From Saccharothrix carnea (GTDB lineage Bacteria > Actinomycetota > Actinomycetes > Mycobacteriales > Pseudonocardiaceae), in contig NZ_PYAX01000005.1 in the NCBI RefSeq assembly GCF_003014735.1, positions 186,001 through 250,000 of the forward strand: DNA of 64,000 nt. The letters run 5' to 3'. This document shows positions 17,031-25,967 of the stretch, piece by piece. The first letter of the stretch is position 1; each line of letters opens with the position of its first letter. The translations under genes were made by a program, and so were the position numbers. Under the pieces are notes generated by a model that saw only the letters and a list, made by a program, of their open reading frames with translations, searched no databases and was not told the DNA's origin.

Positions 17031-18481
17031 TGCGGGTGGCCCGCCATCGCGAGGGTGCGCGGGGTCTGGTCCTCGGTGCCCGGCGCGACGATCAAGAACT
17101 GGCCCATCATGCCCTTGTCCTCGTGCTTGAGGATGTGGCAGTGGTACATGTACGGGGTCTTCGGGTCGGTGTGCGTGCCGAACTCCACCGCCAGCCGCAC
17201 CTTCGTCCTCCCCTCCACGAACACGGTGTCCTTCCGGCCGCGCAGGTGCTCGGGCGGCGCCTCGCCGTCGACGTCCAGCACCGTGAACGCCACCTCGTGG
17301 ATGTGGAAGTTGTGCGAGAAGGTGATGTTGTCGACCTCCCACACCTCGCGCGCACCGGCGGGCACGACCTCGTCGACGCGGGTCATGTCCATGTCCTTGC
17401 CGTTGATGTCGGAGCCGCCGAGGGTGAACCTGCGGACCTTGGCGCCGGGCACGATCGGCGGGAGGTCCGCCAGCGTCGCGGGCAGGTCCGGTGAGGGCTC
17501 CAGGTTCGCCGCGGCGATCAGCTTGAGCAGGTCGTACTCGCCTTCCTCGACGTCGCTGTCACCGGCGAAGCCGCGCAGGACCACCTGCTCGCCGGGCGTG
17601 AAGTCGACCACGACCTCGAACCGCTCGCCGGGGCTGATCCGGAACCGTTGGACCGGTGCGGGCGCGGCCAGCAGGCCCGCGTCCGAGCCGACCACGTGGA
17701 ACGTGCGGTTGTCGGCGAAGCCGATGCTGTAGACGTGCGCGTTGGAGCCGTTGAGGACGCGGAAGCGCACCTTGGTCGTCGTCACCTCGAAGTACGGGTC
17801 GTAGGTGCCGTTGACCAGGACGTCGTCGCCGAGCAGGCCGAACGTGCCGCCGAACGCCTCGTCCAGCTCACCGTCCGCGGTGAACTCCTTGTCCTGCACG
17901 ATCAGCGGCACGTCGTCCACGCCGTAGGTGCCGGGCAGGTCCGGTGCGCGGTCGTCGTCGAGGATGAACATGCCCGCCAAGCCGCGGTAGACGTGCCGTG
18001 ACGTCATGCCGTGCGGGTGGGGGTGGTACCAGCAGGTGGCGGCGGGTTGGTCGACCGTCCACTCCGGGTTCCACGTGGCGCCGGGCTCGATCATCTGGTG
18101 CGGGCCGCCGTCCATCACCGCGGGCAGCCGCACGCCGTGCCAGTGCAGGGTGGTGGCCTCGGTGAGCTGGTTCACCACGCCCATCGCCACCCGGTCGCCC
18201 CGGCGGGCGCGCAACGTCGGGCCGAGGTGGTCGCCGTTGACGCCCCAGGTCGACGCCGTCTTGCCGGGCAGCAGCTCGGCGCGGCCGGCGCGCAGGTGCA
18301 GCGGGAAGCGCTTGACGCCGTCCGGGCCGGGCACCGGGTCGAGCACCGGCGGGATGCGCAGGCGGTTGGTGAAGGCCAGCGTGCCGGTGTTGCCGCCCGC
18401 ACCCGCGCCGCAGCCGGTCACGCCGACCACGCCGGCGAGGCCCAGGAGCCCGGTCAGGGTGAGGAAGCCGCGTCGTCTCAT
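17027..18481 (-). CDS. Multicopper oxidase, Tat-type lipoprotein, 484 aa
   Basis: All four copper-ligand clusters are present: HWHG (113-116), HPHPHG (153-158), HNFHIHEVAF and the C-terminal YMYHCHILKHEDKGMMGQF, which supplies the T1 copper Cys and Met. Such enzymes oxidise phenols, bilirubin or metal ions and reduce O2 to water, as in CotA, CueO and bilirubin oxidase. The N-terminus MRRRGFLTLTG suggests Tat export, and GVTGC (Cys24) looks like a lipobox. Methionine-rich cuprous-oxidase inserts are absent. It is divergent from the second histidine kinase. Confidence 0.93.
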   Translation of the reverse strand: MRRRGFLTLTGLLGLAGVVGVTGCGAGAGGNTGTLAFTNRLRIPPVLDPVPGPDGVKRFPLHLRAGRAELLPGKTASTWGVNGDHLGPTLRARRGDRVAMGVVNQLTEATTLHWHGVRLPAVMDGGPHQMIEPGATWNPEWTVDQPAATCWYHPHPHGMTSRHVYRGLAGMFILDDDRAPDLPGTYGVDDVPLIVQDKEFTADGELDEAFGGTFGLLGDDVLVNGTYDPYFEVTTTKVRFRVLNGSNAHVYSIGFADNRTFHVVGSDAGLLAAPAPVQRFRISPGERFEVVVDFTPGEQVVLRGFAGDSDVEEGEYDLLKLIAAANLEPSPDLPATLADLPPIVPGAKVRRFTLGGSDINGKDMDMTRVDEVVPAGAREVWEVDNITFSHNFHIHEVAFTVLDVDGEAPPEHLRGRKDTVFVEGRTKVRLAVEFGTHTDPKTPYMYHCHILKHEDKGMMGQFLIVAPGTEDQTPRTLAMAGHPH

Positions 18482-18656
18482 GGTGGCGATCCTGGTTCTC
18501 CCGCCACCGGAAAACGTCGGCCGACGACGGTAAACGCCGGGTCGTCCGCCGGCGGTAGCGTCATCCCCACGCGGTACGCGAGGTGTCCGCCGTGGGCCGA
18601 TGCGGTCGACCCGGCCGGCCGGGCACGGTTCGACGGTGTGGACGAGGGAAGTGACC

Positions 18657-19790
18657 ATGGCACGGGCCGACATCGCGCTGGGTGCGGGGCTGGCGGCCGT
18701 GGTGCTCGGGTTGAGCCTGCTCGGGGTCGGGCCGGAAGGTCCCGAGGGGCCGCTGGACTGGGGCGCGGTGGCGTTGGCCGTCGCGCTCGGCGTGGCCGTG
18801 GCGCTGCGCCGGCGGTACCCGTGGCCGGTGCTCCTGGCGGCGAACGCGATCACGCTCACGTGGTTCCACCTGGACTACCACGGCCGGCTGGTGACGGTCG
18901 CGCCGCTGATCGCCTGCTACACCGTGGCCGCGCACCGCGGTTGGCGGGCCGGTGTCGGCGGCGCGCTGGTCACGGCGGCCACCACGGTGATCACGGTGGG
19001 GGTGACCATGGGCGGGGAGTGGTTCGGCGACCAGGTCGCCAACGCGATCCCGCTGGAGGCGGCGGCGACGGCGCTCGGCGCGGCCGTGCACTCGCACCGG
19101 GCGTTCCGGGCGGGTGCGCGGGAACGGGCCGAGCGGATCGCGCAGGCGAGGTCGGAGCAGGCCAAGGCGCAGGCGGCCGAGGAGCGGCTGGAGATCGCCC
19201 GGGAGCTGCACGACGTGTTCGGGCACACGATGGCGGCGATCAGCGTGCAGGCCGGGGTGGCGGTGCACGTGATGGGTCGTCGGCCGGAGCAGGCCGCCGA
19301 GGCGTTGCAGGCGATCAAGCGGATCAGCGACGACGGGTTGGCCGAGGTGCAGGTGCTGCTGGGCGTGATGCGGTCGCGCAACGTGCGGGCGCTCACCGCG
19401 GACGGCGGGTTGGCGCAGCTGGAGAAGCTGCTGGACGTGGCCGGGGTGCGGGTGGAGCTGTCGGTGACCGGTGAGGACCGGGCCGTGCCGGTGGCGGTGG
19501 ACCTGGCGGCGTTCCGGATCGTGCAGGAGTCGCTGACCAACGTGCGGCGGCACTCGGACGCGTCGAAGGTGTGGCTGTCGCTGGCGTTCGGGGACGGGTC
19601 GTTGGAGGTCGTGGTGCGGGACAACGGGTCACCGGCCGGGTCGGGGTCGTCCGGGCCGTCCCCGGTCGGCGGTCACGGGATCGGGGGAATGCGGGCGCGG
19701 GCCCGTGCGCTGGGTGGCGAGCTGTCGGCGGGACCGGTGGCCGGCGGGTTCGAGGTGCGGTGCTCGCTGCCGACGCGGGAGGTCCGGTGA
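18657..19790 (+). CDS. Two-component sensor histidine kinase, DesK/NarL class
   Basis: 377 residues. The N-terminal region has four predicted membrane helices with short loops; one loop contains WFHLDYHGR. The HisKA_3 motif is EIARELHDVFGHTMAAIS. The ATP-binding part includes FRIVQESLTNVRRHSDAS, VVVRDNGSP and GGHGIGGMRARARALGG. GAGGGAA precedes the ATG. The stop overlaps the start of its response regulator as GTGA (19787-19790), so the pair is translationally coupled. It is a different pair from the one at 12.8-14.7 kb. Confidence 0.93.
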   Translation: MARADIALGAGLAAVVLGLSLLGVGPEGPEGPLDWGAVALAVALGVAVALRRRYPWPVLLAANAITLTWFHLDYHGRLVTVAPLIACYTVAAHRGWRAGVGGALVTAATTVITVGVTMGGEWFGDQVANAIPLEAAATALGAAVHSHRAFRAGARERAERIAQARSEQAKAQAAEERLEIARELHDVFGHTMAAISVQAGVAVHVMGRRPEQAAEALQAIKRISDDGLAEVQVLLGVMRSRNVRALTADGGLAQLEKLLDVAGVRVELSVTGEDRAVPVAVDLAAFRIVQESLTNVRRHSDASKVWLSLAFGDGSLEVVVRDNGSPAGSGSSGPSPVGGHGIGGMRARARALGGELSAGPVAGGFEVRCSLPTREVR

Positions 19791-20437
19791 TCAGGGTGCT
19801 CGTCGCCGACGACCAGGCGCTGGTGCGCGGCGGGTTCCGGGTGCTGATCGACAGCGAGCCGGACATGGCCGTGGTCGGTGAGGCCGGTGACGGCGGGACG
19901 GCGGCGGCGTTGGCGCGGGAGACCCGGCCGGACGTCGTGCTCATGGACGTGCAGATGCCGGGCGTGGACGGGTTGGAGGGCATCCGGCGGATCGTGGGCG
20001 ACCCGGAGCTGTCCGGCGTGCGGGTGCTGATCCTGACCACGTTCGACCAGGACGACTACGTGGTCGAGGGCCTGGCCGCGGGCGCGAGCGGGTTCCTGCT
20101 GAAGAACACCGACCCGGCGCAGCTGCTGCACGGCATCCGGGTCGTGGCGGGCGGCGAGGAGCTGCTGTCGCCGGGGCTGACCCGGCGGCTGATCGCCCGG
20201 ATGACCAAGCCGGCCGCCGTGGACCACGGGGTGTTCGACCAGCTCACCGCGCGGGAGCGGGAGGTCGTCGCGCTCGCCGCGCAGGGGTTGAGCAACGCGG
20301 AGATCACCCGTGAGCTGGTGATCAGCCCGGCCACGACCAAGACGCACATCAGCCGGGCGCTGGCGAAACTGGGTGCGCGCGACCGGGCGCAGCTGGTCGC
20401 GCTGGCGTACCGGCACGGGCTCGTCCGGCCGTCCTGA
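19787..20437 (+). CDS. NarL/FixJ-family response regulator
   Basis: 216 residues. The receiver domain has VADDQ, Asp54 in VVLMDVQMP, TTFDQDDY and FLLKNT. The LuxR HTH reads LTAREREVVALAAQGLSNAE. Its GTG overlaps the kinase stop by 4 bp. Its likely targets include neighbouring transport or redox genes, but no binding site was identified. Two imperfect tandem repeats lie just after its stop codon. Confidence 0.95.
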   Translation: MIRVLVADDQALVRGGFRVLIDSEPDMAVVGEAGDGGTAAALARETRPDVVLMDVQMPGVDGLEGIRRIVGDPELSGVRVLILTTFDQDDYVVEGLAAGASGFLLKNTDPAQLLHGIRVVAGGEELLSPGLTRRLIARMTKPAAVDHGVFDQLTAREREVVALAAQGLSNAEITRELVISPATTKTHISRALAKLGARDRAQLVALAYRHGLVRPS

Positions 20438-20452
20438 GTGTTGAACTCGGGG

Positions 20453-20490
20453 GTCCTGAACGTACGACACACGCGTTCTGGACGTAGGAC
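20453..20490. repeat. Imperfect tandem repeat, 22-bp period
   Basis: GTCCTGAACGTACGAC (20453-20468) and GTTCTGGACGTAGGAC (20475-20490) match at 13 of 16 positions and are spaced exactly 22 bp apart. They fill the short gap between the convergent response regulator and PPOX genes. They could be a degenerate copy of a dispersed intergenic repeat. Confidence 0.55.
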
Positions 20491-20498
20491 TCGCGCGG

Positions 20499-20933
20499 TT
20501 AGTCCGTTATGGCCGGTTTGGCGATGACCTTGGCGTCACGGATGCGGACGACCACCTCGCCCGGGCCGCCGTTGCGCTCGGCGAACTCGTTCGCCCGGGC
20601 CGCGCCCATGTAGCGGGCGCCGATGCGGCCCGCCCAGTAGCGCACCTGCTCGGGGTCGTCGAGGACGTCGGCGCGGCCGGAGACGGTGACGAACGCGAAC
20701 GGCGGCCGTTCGTCGTCCAGGCAGACCGACACCCGGCCGTCGCGCCGGATCGCCCTGCCCTTGATCGACCCCACCTGCGTGGTGAACACGAGCGTGCCGC
20801 CGTCGAGGTCCACCCAGACGGGTGTGACGTGCGGCGACCCGTCCGCGCGGACGACCGCGAGCTTGCCGGTCCGGGCGGGCGTGGCCGACACGAACTCGCG
20901 CCACCAGCCCTGGGGTGCGTCGCTGTTGCCCAT
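20499..20933 (-). CDS. PPOX-class F420- or FMN-dependent oxidoreductase, 144 aa
   Basis: The split-barrel flavin-binding fold is visible from GKLAVVRADGSPHVTPVWVDLDGGTLVFTT and the strand-helix SIKGRAIRRDGRVSVCLDDE. The actinobacterial PPOX class F420-dependent families have this size and layout. The start ATG 20933 was chosen because ACCGTA (20942-20947; TACGGT on the coding strand) sits 8 nt upstream, pointing to leaderless transcription. The substrate is unknown. Confidence 0.85.
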   Translation of the reverse strand: MGNSDAPQGWWREFVSATPARTGKLAVVRADGSPHVTPVWVDLDGGTLVFTTQVGSIKGRAIRRDGRVSVCLDDERPPFAFVTVSGRADVLDDPEQVRYWAGRIGARYMGAARANEFAERNGGPGEVVVRIRDAKVIAKPAITD

Positions 20934-21146
20934 GACCGCACACCGTAGGGCCATCCCATCCCTGAGGACGACCCGGTGAACGCCTAGGGGACAACTCAGG
21001 GTGAACACGGATTACTACAACCGAGGTAGCGACAACGATAAGACTGAAGTCGCACGCACGAGTCAACTACAGACCGATGTGCGGGACCCCGTGGATCGGG
21101 CAAGGTTCAGCCCAGTCCGGGGGATGTGTCGTCCAGGGGAGAAACC

Positions 21147-22067
21147 ATGATCGAGGCTGTCGGCCTCACCAAGCGCTACGGGAAGACGGTGGCGGTGGAC
21201 AACTTGTCCTTCACCGTCGAACCAGGTCGGGTCACCGGCTTCCTCGGCCCGAACGGCGCGGGCAAGTCCACCACCATGCGCATGATCCTCGGCCTCGACC
21301 GGCCGAGCGCGGGCAAGGTGCTGATCGACGGCAAGCCGTACGCGCAGCTCGACCGCCCGCTGCGCACCGTCGGCGCGCTGCTCGACGCCAAGTGGGTGCA
21401 CCCCAACCGCTCCGCGCGGGCGCACCTGCAGTGGCTGGCCAAGTCCAACGGCCTGCCCGACCGCCGGGTGGACGAGGTGCTCGACCTGGTCGGCCTGACC
21501 AAGGTCGCCAAGCGCCGCGCGGGCGGCTTCTCCCTGGGCATGTCCCAGCGGCTCGGCATCGCGGGCGCCCTGCTGGGCGACCCGAAGGTGCTGCTGTTCG
21601 ACGAGCCGGTCAACGGCCTGGACCCGGAGGGCATCCTCTGGATCCGCCAGTTCATGCAGGGCCTGGCCGCCGAGGGCCGCACCGTGCTGGTGTCGAGCCA
21701 CCTGCTGTCGGAGATGGCGCTGACCGCCCAGGACCTCGTGGTCATCGGGCGCGGCAAGCTCATCTCGCAGTCCAGCACCACCGAGTTCGTGGAGCGGTCG
21801 ACCGAGAACACCGTCCGGGTGCGCAGCCCGCACGCGGACAAGCTGGGTGCGATGCTCGTCGACAAGGGCTTCACCGTGCGTGAGGACACCGATGGCTCGC
21901 TCACCGTATCGGGTGCGCAGAGCGACGAGATCGGGGACATCGCGGCGGCGAGCGGCGTGGTGCTGCACGAGCTGAGCCCGCAGCGCGGTTCGCTCGAACA
22001 AGCATTCATGCAGCTCACCGGCGATTCTGTCGAGTACCACGCCGAACTCGCCGAGACGGGGAAGTGA
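21147..22067 (+). CDS. ABC transporter ATP-binding protein (exporter type), 306 aa
   Basis: The Walker A motif is FLGPNGAGKSTTMRM, the signature is GFSLGMSQRLGIAGALLGD, Walker B is VLLFDEP with VNGLDPEGI, and the H-loop is SSHLLSEM. The C-terminal ~80 residues form an accessory domain seen in DrrA-like drug/lantibiotic exporters. The partner permease starts 6 bp after the stop. A close paralogue lies 0.9 kb downstream (22970-23878). GGGGA precedes the ATG. Confidence 0.93.
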   Translation: MIEAVGLTKRYGKTVAVDNLSFTVEPGRVTGFLGPNGAGKSTTMRMILGLDRPSAGKVLIDGKPYAQLDRPLRTVGALLDAKWVHPNRSARAHLQWLAKSNGLPDRRVDEVLDLVGLTKVAKRRAGGFSLGMSQRLGIAGALLGDPKVLLFDEPVNGLDPEGILWIRQFMQGLAAEGRTVLVSSHLLSEMALTAQDLVVIGRGKLISQSSTTEFVERSTENTVRVRSPHADKLGAMLVDKGFTVREDTDGSLTVSGAQSDEIGDIAAASGVVLHELSPQRGSLEQAFMQLTGDSVEYHAELAETGK

Positions 22068-22073
22068 CCACCG

Positions 22074-22835
22074 ATGACTCTGCTCGCCGTTGAACGGATC
22101 AAGCTCTTCTCCACCCGCTCGCCCTGGTGGTGCATGCTGCTGGCACTCGGGTTGACCATCGGCATCACCGCGATCATCGCGGCCAACTGGGACGGCTCGC
22201 CGATGCCCGTGCTGGGCGCGGTGTTCACCCACACGTTCGGGCTGTACGTGATCATGGTGATGGCCGCGCTCGCGGTCACCACCGAGTACCGCTTCGGCAC
22301 GATCAAGTCCACGTTCCAGGCGGTGCCGGACCGCATCTCCCCGATGATCGCCAAGGCGGTCGTCGTGGTGCTGCTCTCGGCGCTGGTCGGCCTGGCCTCG
22401 TCGTTCGGGTCGTGGGGCCTGAGCTGGCTGCTCGCCGAGGACAACTCCGACCTCGCGCTGACCACGGCCAACGACTGGCGGCACGTCGCCGGCGTCGGCC
22501 TGGTGTTCGCGGCGGGCGCGCTGCTCGCCCTGGGCGTGGGCGCGCTGGTGCGGCAGACCGCGGGCGCGGTGTCGATCATCCTGGTGTTCGCGCTGGTGGT
22601 GGAGAGCGTGATCGCGTTCATCCCGAACATCGGCGACGACATCCAGAAGTGGATGCCGTTCACCGTGGCCAGCAAGTTCATCTTCGGCGACCCGGACGCG
22701 AGCGCGATCCCGGAGGGTGCCGGGCCGCCCGCGATCGGCGAGCTGAGCCCGTGGGGTTCGTTCGGGTACTTCGCCGCCATCGCGCTGGCCATCTACATCA
22801 TCTCGCTGGTCGTGGTGAAGCGGCGGGACGCGTAA
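22074..22835 (+). CDS. ABC-2-type permease, 253 aa
   Basis: Six hydrophobic segments in 253 residues, including WWCMLLALGLTIGITAII, LYVIMVMAALAVTT, VVVVLLSALVGLASSFGSWG and FAAIALAIYIISLVVV. A conserved TTEYRFGTIKSTFQAVPDR loop after TM2 is typical of ABC-2 permeases working with DrrA-type ATPases. It is in an operon with the upstream ATPase (6-bp gap). Only one permease is present for two ATPases. Confidence 0.88.
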   Translation: MTLLAVERIKLFSTRSPWWCMLLALGLTIGITAIIAANWDGSPMPVLGAVFTHTFGLYVIMVMAALAVTTEYRFGTIKSTFQAVPDRISPMIAKAVVVVLLSALVGLASSFGSWGLSWLLAEDNSDLALTTANDWRHVAGVGLVFAAGALLALGVGALVRQTAGAVSIILVFALVVESVIAFIPNIGDDIQKWMPFTVASKFIFGDPDASAIPEGAGPPAIGELSPWGSFGYFAAIALAIYIISLVVVKRRDA

Positions 22836-22969
22836 CGGGAGCACCGCGTGACCGGAGTCGGGGCCGGTGCGCGTGGAGGGGGAAAGGGGGAGCTCGGGTC
22901 ACCTTCGGGGGTGGCCCGGGCTCTTCTGCCATAGGTTCGCCACAGCGGTTGGATCGGACGGGAGATGTC

Positions 22970-23878
22970 ATGATCGAAGCGACCGGCCTCACCAAGCACT
23001 ACGGCAGGACGGTGGCGGTGGACGACCTGTCGTTCAGCGCCCAGCCGGGTCGGGTCACCGGGTTCCTGGGTCCCAACGGCGCGGGCAAGTCCACCACCAT
23101 GCGGATGATCCTGGGCCTGGACGCACCCACCCGCGGCAAGGTCACCGTGAACGGTCAGGACTACCGGTCGCTCAAGCAGCCGCTGCGCGTGGTCGGCGCG
23201 CTGCTGGACGCGAAGTGGGTGCACCCGAACCGGTCCGCGCGGGCGCACCTGCAGTGGCTGGCCAGGTCGAACCGGCTCCCGGACCGGCGGGTGGACGAGG
23301 TGCTGGACATGGTCGGCCTCACGCAGGTCGCCAAGCGCCGCGCCGGCGGGTTCTCCCTGGGCATGTCCCAGCGGCTCGGCATCGCGGGCACGCTGCTCGG
23401 CGACCCCAAGGTGCTGCTGTTCGACGAGCCGGTCAACGGCCTGGACCCGGAGGGCATCCTCTGGATCCGCCAGTTCATGCACCGGCTCGCCGACGAGGGC
23501 CGCACCGTGTTCGTGTCCAGCCACCTGCTGTCGGAGATGGCCCAGACCGCGCAGGACCTGGTCGTCATCGGGCGCGGCAAGCTCATCTCGCAGACCAGCA
23601 CCGCGCAGTTCATCAAGGACGCCACCGAGGACACCGTCCGGGTCCGCTCGCCGCAGCTCGACCGGTTGCGCGAGCTGCTGGACGGACGCGCCCGCATCGC
23701 CGAGGCCGCGGCGTCGGACGGCGCGCTCGTCGTGCACGGGGTGGAGGCGTCGTTCATCGGCGAGCTCGCCGCGTCGAACGGCATCACGTTGCACGAGCTG
23801 AGCCCGCAACTCGGTTCGCTGGAGGAGGCCTTCATGCAACTCACGAAGGAATCCGTGGAATACCACGCGGCCGAGTGA
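22970..23878 (+). CDS. ABC transporter ATP-binding protein, paralogue of the upstream ATPase, 302 aa
   Basis: Same domain order and nearly the same motifs as the ATPase at 21147-22067: FLGPNGAGKSTTMRM, GFSLGMSQRLGIAGTLLGD, VLLFDEP, SSHLLSEM. Long stretches such as ALLDAKWVHPNRSARAHLQW are identical, so this looks like a tandem duplication. The accessory C-terminal domain is less similar. No permease follows. GGGAGA is just before the ATG and a 134-bp gap separates it from the permease. It may share that permease or one elsewhere. Confidence 0.92.
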   Translation: MIEATGLTKHYGRTVAVDDLSFSAQPGRVTGFLGPNGAGKSTTMRMILGLDAPTRGKVTVNGQDYRSLKQPLRVVGALLDAKWVHPNRSARAHLQWLARSNRLPDRRVDEVLDMVGLTQVAKRRAGGFSLGMSQRLGIAGTLLGDPKVLLFDEPVNGLDPEGILWIRQFMHRLADEGRTVFVSSHLLSEMAQTAQDLVVIGRGKLISQTSTAQFIKDATEDTVRVRSPQLDRLRELLDGRARIAEAAASDGALVVHGVEASFIGELAASNGITLHELSPQLGSLEEAFMQLTKESVEYHAAE

Positions 23879-23932
23879 CGACCGGTTCCCACCGGGAAGG
23901 CGGGAAACGGATTCGCCGACCGCGCGCACGCG

Positions 23933-25132
23933 TCAGAACCGGTCGTTGCGCCAGAAGTCGTCGGACGGCGGCGGGATTTCGGTGACGACCGGTACCGGCG
24001 CGCGGCGGATTCGGCTGCGCCTGGCCAGCAGCAGGCTGACCACCGCCACCACGGCACCCACCGCGGTCAAACCGCCGAACGCGACCAGCAGCCGGGTGCC
24101 ACCGTCCACGTCGGAGGGCGGCGCGGCCAGACCTTCGTCCGATGTCGGCGGCGGCGCGGCCGACGACGTGGGCGGCGGCGGCGCGAGCGGGTTGCGCTCC
24201 ACCGGCGGCACGTCGGCGGTCAGCGCGGCGACCGGGTCGACCTGGCCGAACCCGGTCGCGTGGTCCCGGCCGGGCGCCAGCAGGTCGGTCGCGGTGGCGA
24301 TGAGCCGGTTCACCACGTTGCCCGCGTCCATCTCCGGGTAGCGGGCGCGCACCAGCGCCGCCGCGCCCGAGACCAGCGCCGTCGCCGCGCTCGTGCCGTC
24401 CACCTCGGCGTAGCCGGTGTCCACGACCTTCAGCGGCACGGCGGTCACGATCCGCTGCGCGGGCGCCGCCAGCACGGTCTCCGGGCCGGTGTTGGACTCC
24501 GGCCACACCCCGTTGCCCTTGACCGTGCCGGAGACCGCGATGACGCCCTTGATGTTCGCGGGCGCGCCCACGTGCTCGTCACCGTCGTTGCCGGTGCCGG
24601 CGACCACCACGATGTCGTGGTCGAACGCGTAGTTGACCGCCCGCAGCAGGTCGGGGGTGAGCGTGGCGAGCGAGGTCAGCGACAGGTTGATCACGTCGGC
24701 GCCCTGGTCGACGGCCCAGGTCACGCCCTCGGCGACGGACGCGGTGGTGAACTTGTCGCCGTCCGCGCCGACCGAGATGGGCAGGATCATCGCGCCGGGC
24801 GCCACTCCTAGCGCGCCGCCGTCCACCGCCCGGCCGGCGATCAGCGTCGCCATCGCGGTGCCGTGGCCGTCGTTGTCCTCGGTGCCGTCCGTGCCGGCCG
24901 CCGAGCCGAACCCGGTGCCCGGCAGCAGCGCGCCGGCGAGGTCGGGCCGGGTGTCGTCGACGCCCGAGTCGACCACCGCGACCACCACGCCGTCACCGCG
25001 CGTGGTGGCGTGCGCGGTCTGGACGCCCAAGGCGGCCAGGTGCCACTGCTGCTCCTCGATCGTCTGCGCCCGGGCCACGCCCGGGACCACCATCGCGATC
25101 AAGATCGCGGCGGCCACCGCTCTCCCCGTCAC
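23933..25132 (-). CDS. mycP: Type VII secretion-associated serine protease (mycosin), 400 aa class
   Basis: Subtilisin-like S8 protease. The signal peptide VTGRAVAAAILIAMVVPGVARA comes from GTG 25132. The catalytic triad is visible: Asp55 (VVDSGVDD), His90 (DGHGTAMA), Ser248 (DGTSAATAL). A Pro-rich linker and one C-terminal transmembrane helix (LLVAFGGLTAVGAVVAVVSLLL) with a short cytosolic tail match MycP, which anchors to the ESX machine. No ESX core genes (EccB-E) or EsxAB pair flank it, so it is an orphan here. It is divergent from the following gene. Confidence 0.92.
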   Translation of the reverse strand: MTGRAVAAAILIAMVVPGVARAQTIEEQQWHLAALGVQTAHATTRGDGVVVAVVDSGVDDTRPDLAGALLPGTGFGSAAGTDGTEDNDGHGTAMATLIAGRAVDGGALGVAPGAMILPISVGADGDKFTTASVAEGVTWAVDQGADVINLSLTSLATLTPDLLRAVNYAFDHDIVVVAGTGNDGDEHVGAPANIKGVIAVSGTVKGNGVWPESNTGPETVLAAPAQRIVTAVPLKVVDTGYAEVDGTSAATALVSGAAALVRARYPEMDAGNVVNRLIATATDLLAPGRDHATGFGQVDPVAALTADVPPVERNPLAPPPPTSSAAPPPTSDEGLAAPPSDVDGGTRLLVAFGGLTAVGAVVAVVSLLLARRSRIRRAPVPVVTEIPPPSDDFWRNDRF

Positions 25133-25362
25133 CCAATTCCCCTTGTGCTCGGGATCACAGATATTCCATCTCAATCATGTTTCACAGATCTGGATTCCGG
25201 CAAGCGGAGTAAGGCGTTCGTTAAGACGTCGTGAACTCCGGCACAGCCCCATGACAAGCGCTTCTGAACCGGGTCAGATGGAAAGCACGAATCGTGAGGT
25301 GGGCGCCTGCCCGCACGCGAATTCGGATACCCCCCGTCAAGGAACCCACCGGAGGTGAACCC

Positions 25363-25944
25363 GTGACGGTGCTTGATCCGGACCTGAACGCCGACCAGTC
25401 GGCCACCGGGTCGAAGGAGCTGCCACGGCAACGCGACCACGCCCTTCGCGTCGAACCGATGTTGGCGTTGGAATGGTCGCACGCGATCGAAGCGGCGGGA
25501 GGGGTCGGTGTCGCCGACTCACCCGCACAGACGCGTCGGGCTTGGATCCACAAGGCCGACGAGCAGCAAGTGCTCGCCATGTTCCGCGCGGTAGGCCCCG
25601 ACGCACCCGCACCGTGGTGGCTCAGGGCCCTGGACCGGGGCAGGATCGCCTCGCGCGCGGCGGCGTTCGCCCTGGAGGACGAGGTGACCCGGTTGCTGGG
25701 CAGCCGACCGGGTTGGGTGTTCGTCCCCTGGGCGACCGAGGGCGAGGTCGGCTACTGGGAGTTCGTGCCGTCCGAGAGCGGCGTCTACGGCCCCGCCGAG
25801 CCGACCACCGTGCAGTTCACCGACCGGCACCCCGGTTTCGTGGACCTGCTCCCCGCGCACCGGGGCCCCGGTCAGCGCCAACCCATCGAGTTCACCCCCG
25901 CCGAGCTGCGTGAGCAGATCGAGGACCTGGAGAACATCGCTTAG
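25363..25944 (+). CDS. Conserved hypothetical protein, 193 aa
   Basis: The GTG has GGAGG 7 nt upstream. No signal peptide or transmembrane helix is seen. The protein is Trp-rich in its middle (WSHAIEAAGG, PAPWWLRALDRGR, GWVFVPWATEGEVGYWEFVP), which suggests a compact alpha/beta domain. It ends in an acidic helix (FTPAELREQIEDLENIA). I recognise no family. It lies between the orphan mycosin, divergent from it, and trmB 23 bp downstream. Confidence 0.75.
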   Translation: MTVLDPDLNADQSATGSKELPRQRDHALRVEPMLALEWSHAIEAAGGVGVADSPAQTRRAWIHKADEQQVLAMFRAVGPDAPAPWWLRALDRGRIASRAAAFALEDEVTRLLGSRPGWVFVPWATEGEVGYWEFVPSESGVYGPAEPTTVQFTDRHPGFVDLLPAHRGPGQRQPIEFTPAELREQIEDLENIA

Positions 25945-25953
25945 CGCACCACC

Positions 25954-25959
25954 TAGGCT
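25954..25959 (+). promoter_or_regulatory. -10-like hexamer TAGGCT, leaderless trmB
   Basis: TAGGCT ends 8 nt before the GTG of trmB and no Shine-Dalgarno site is seen. It lies inside the 23-bp gap after the upstream gene. Confidence 0.5.
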
Positions 25960-25967
25960 GTACGCCC

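Noticed and set aside
20936-21008. Longer start for the PPOX gene
   Set aside because: The -10-like hexamer lies inside it and the added residues have no family resemblance.
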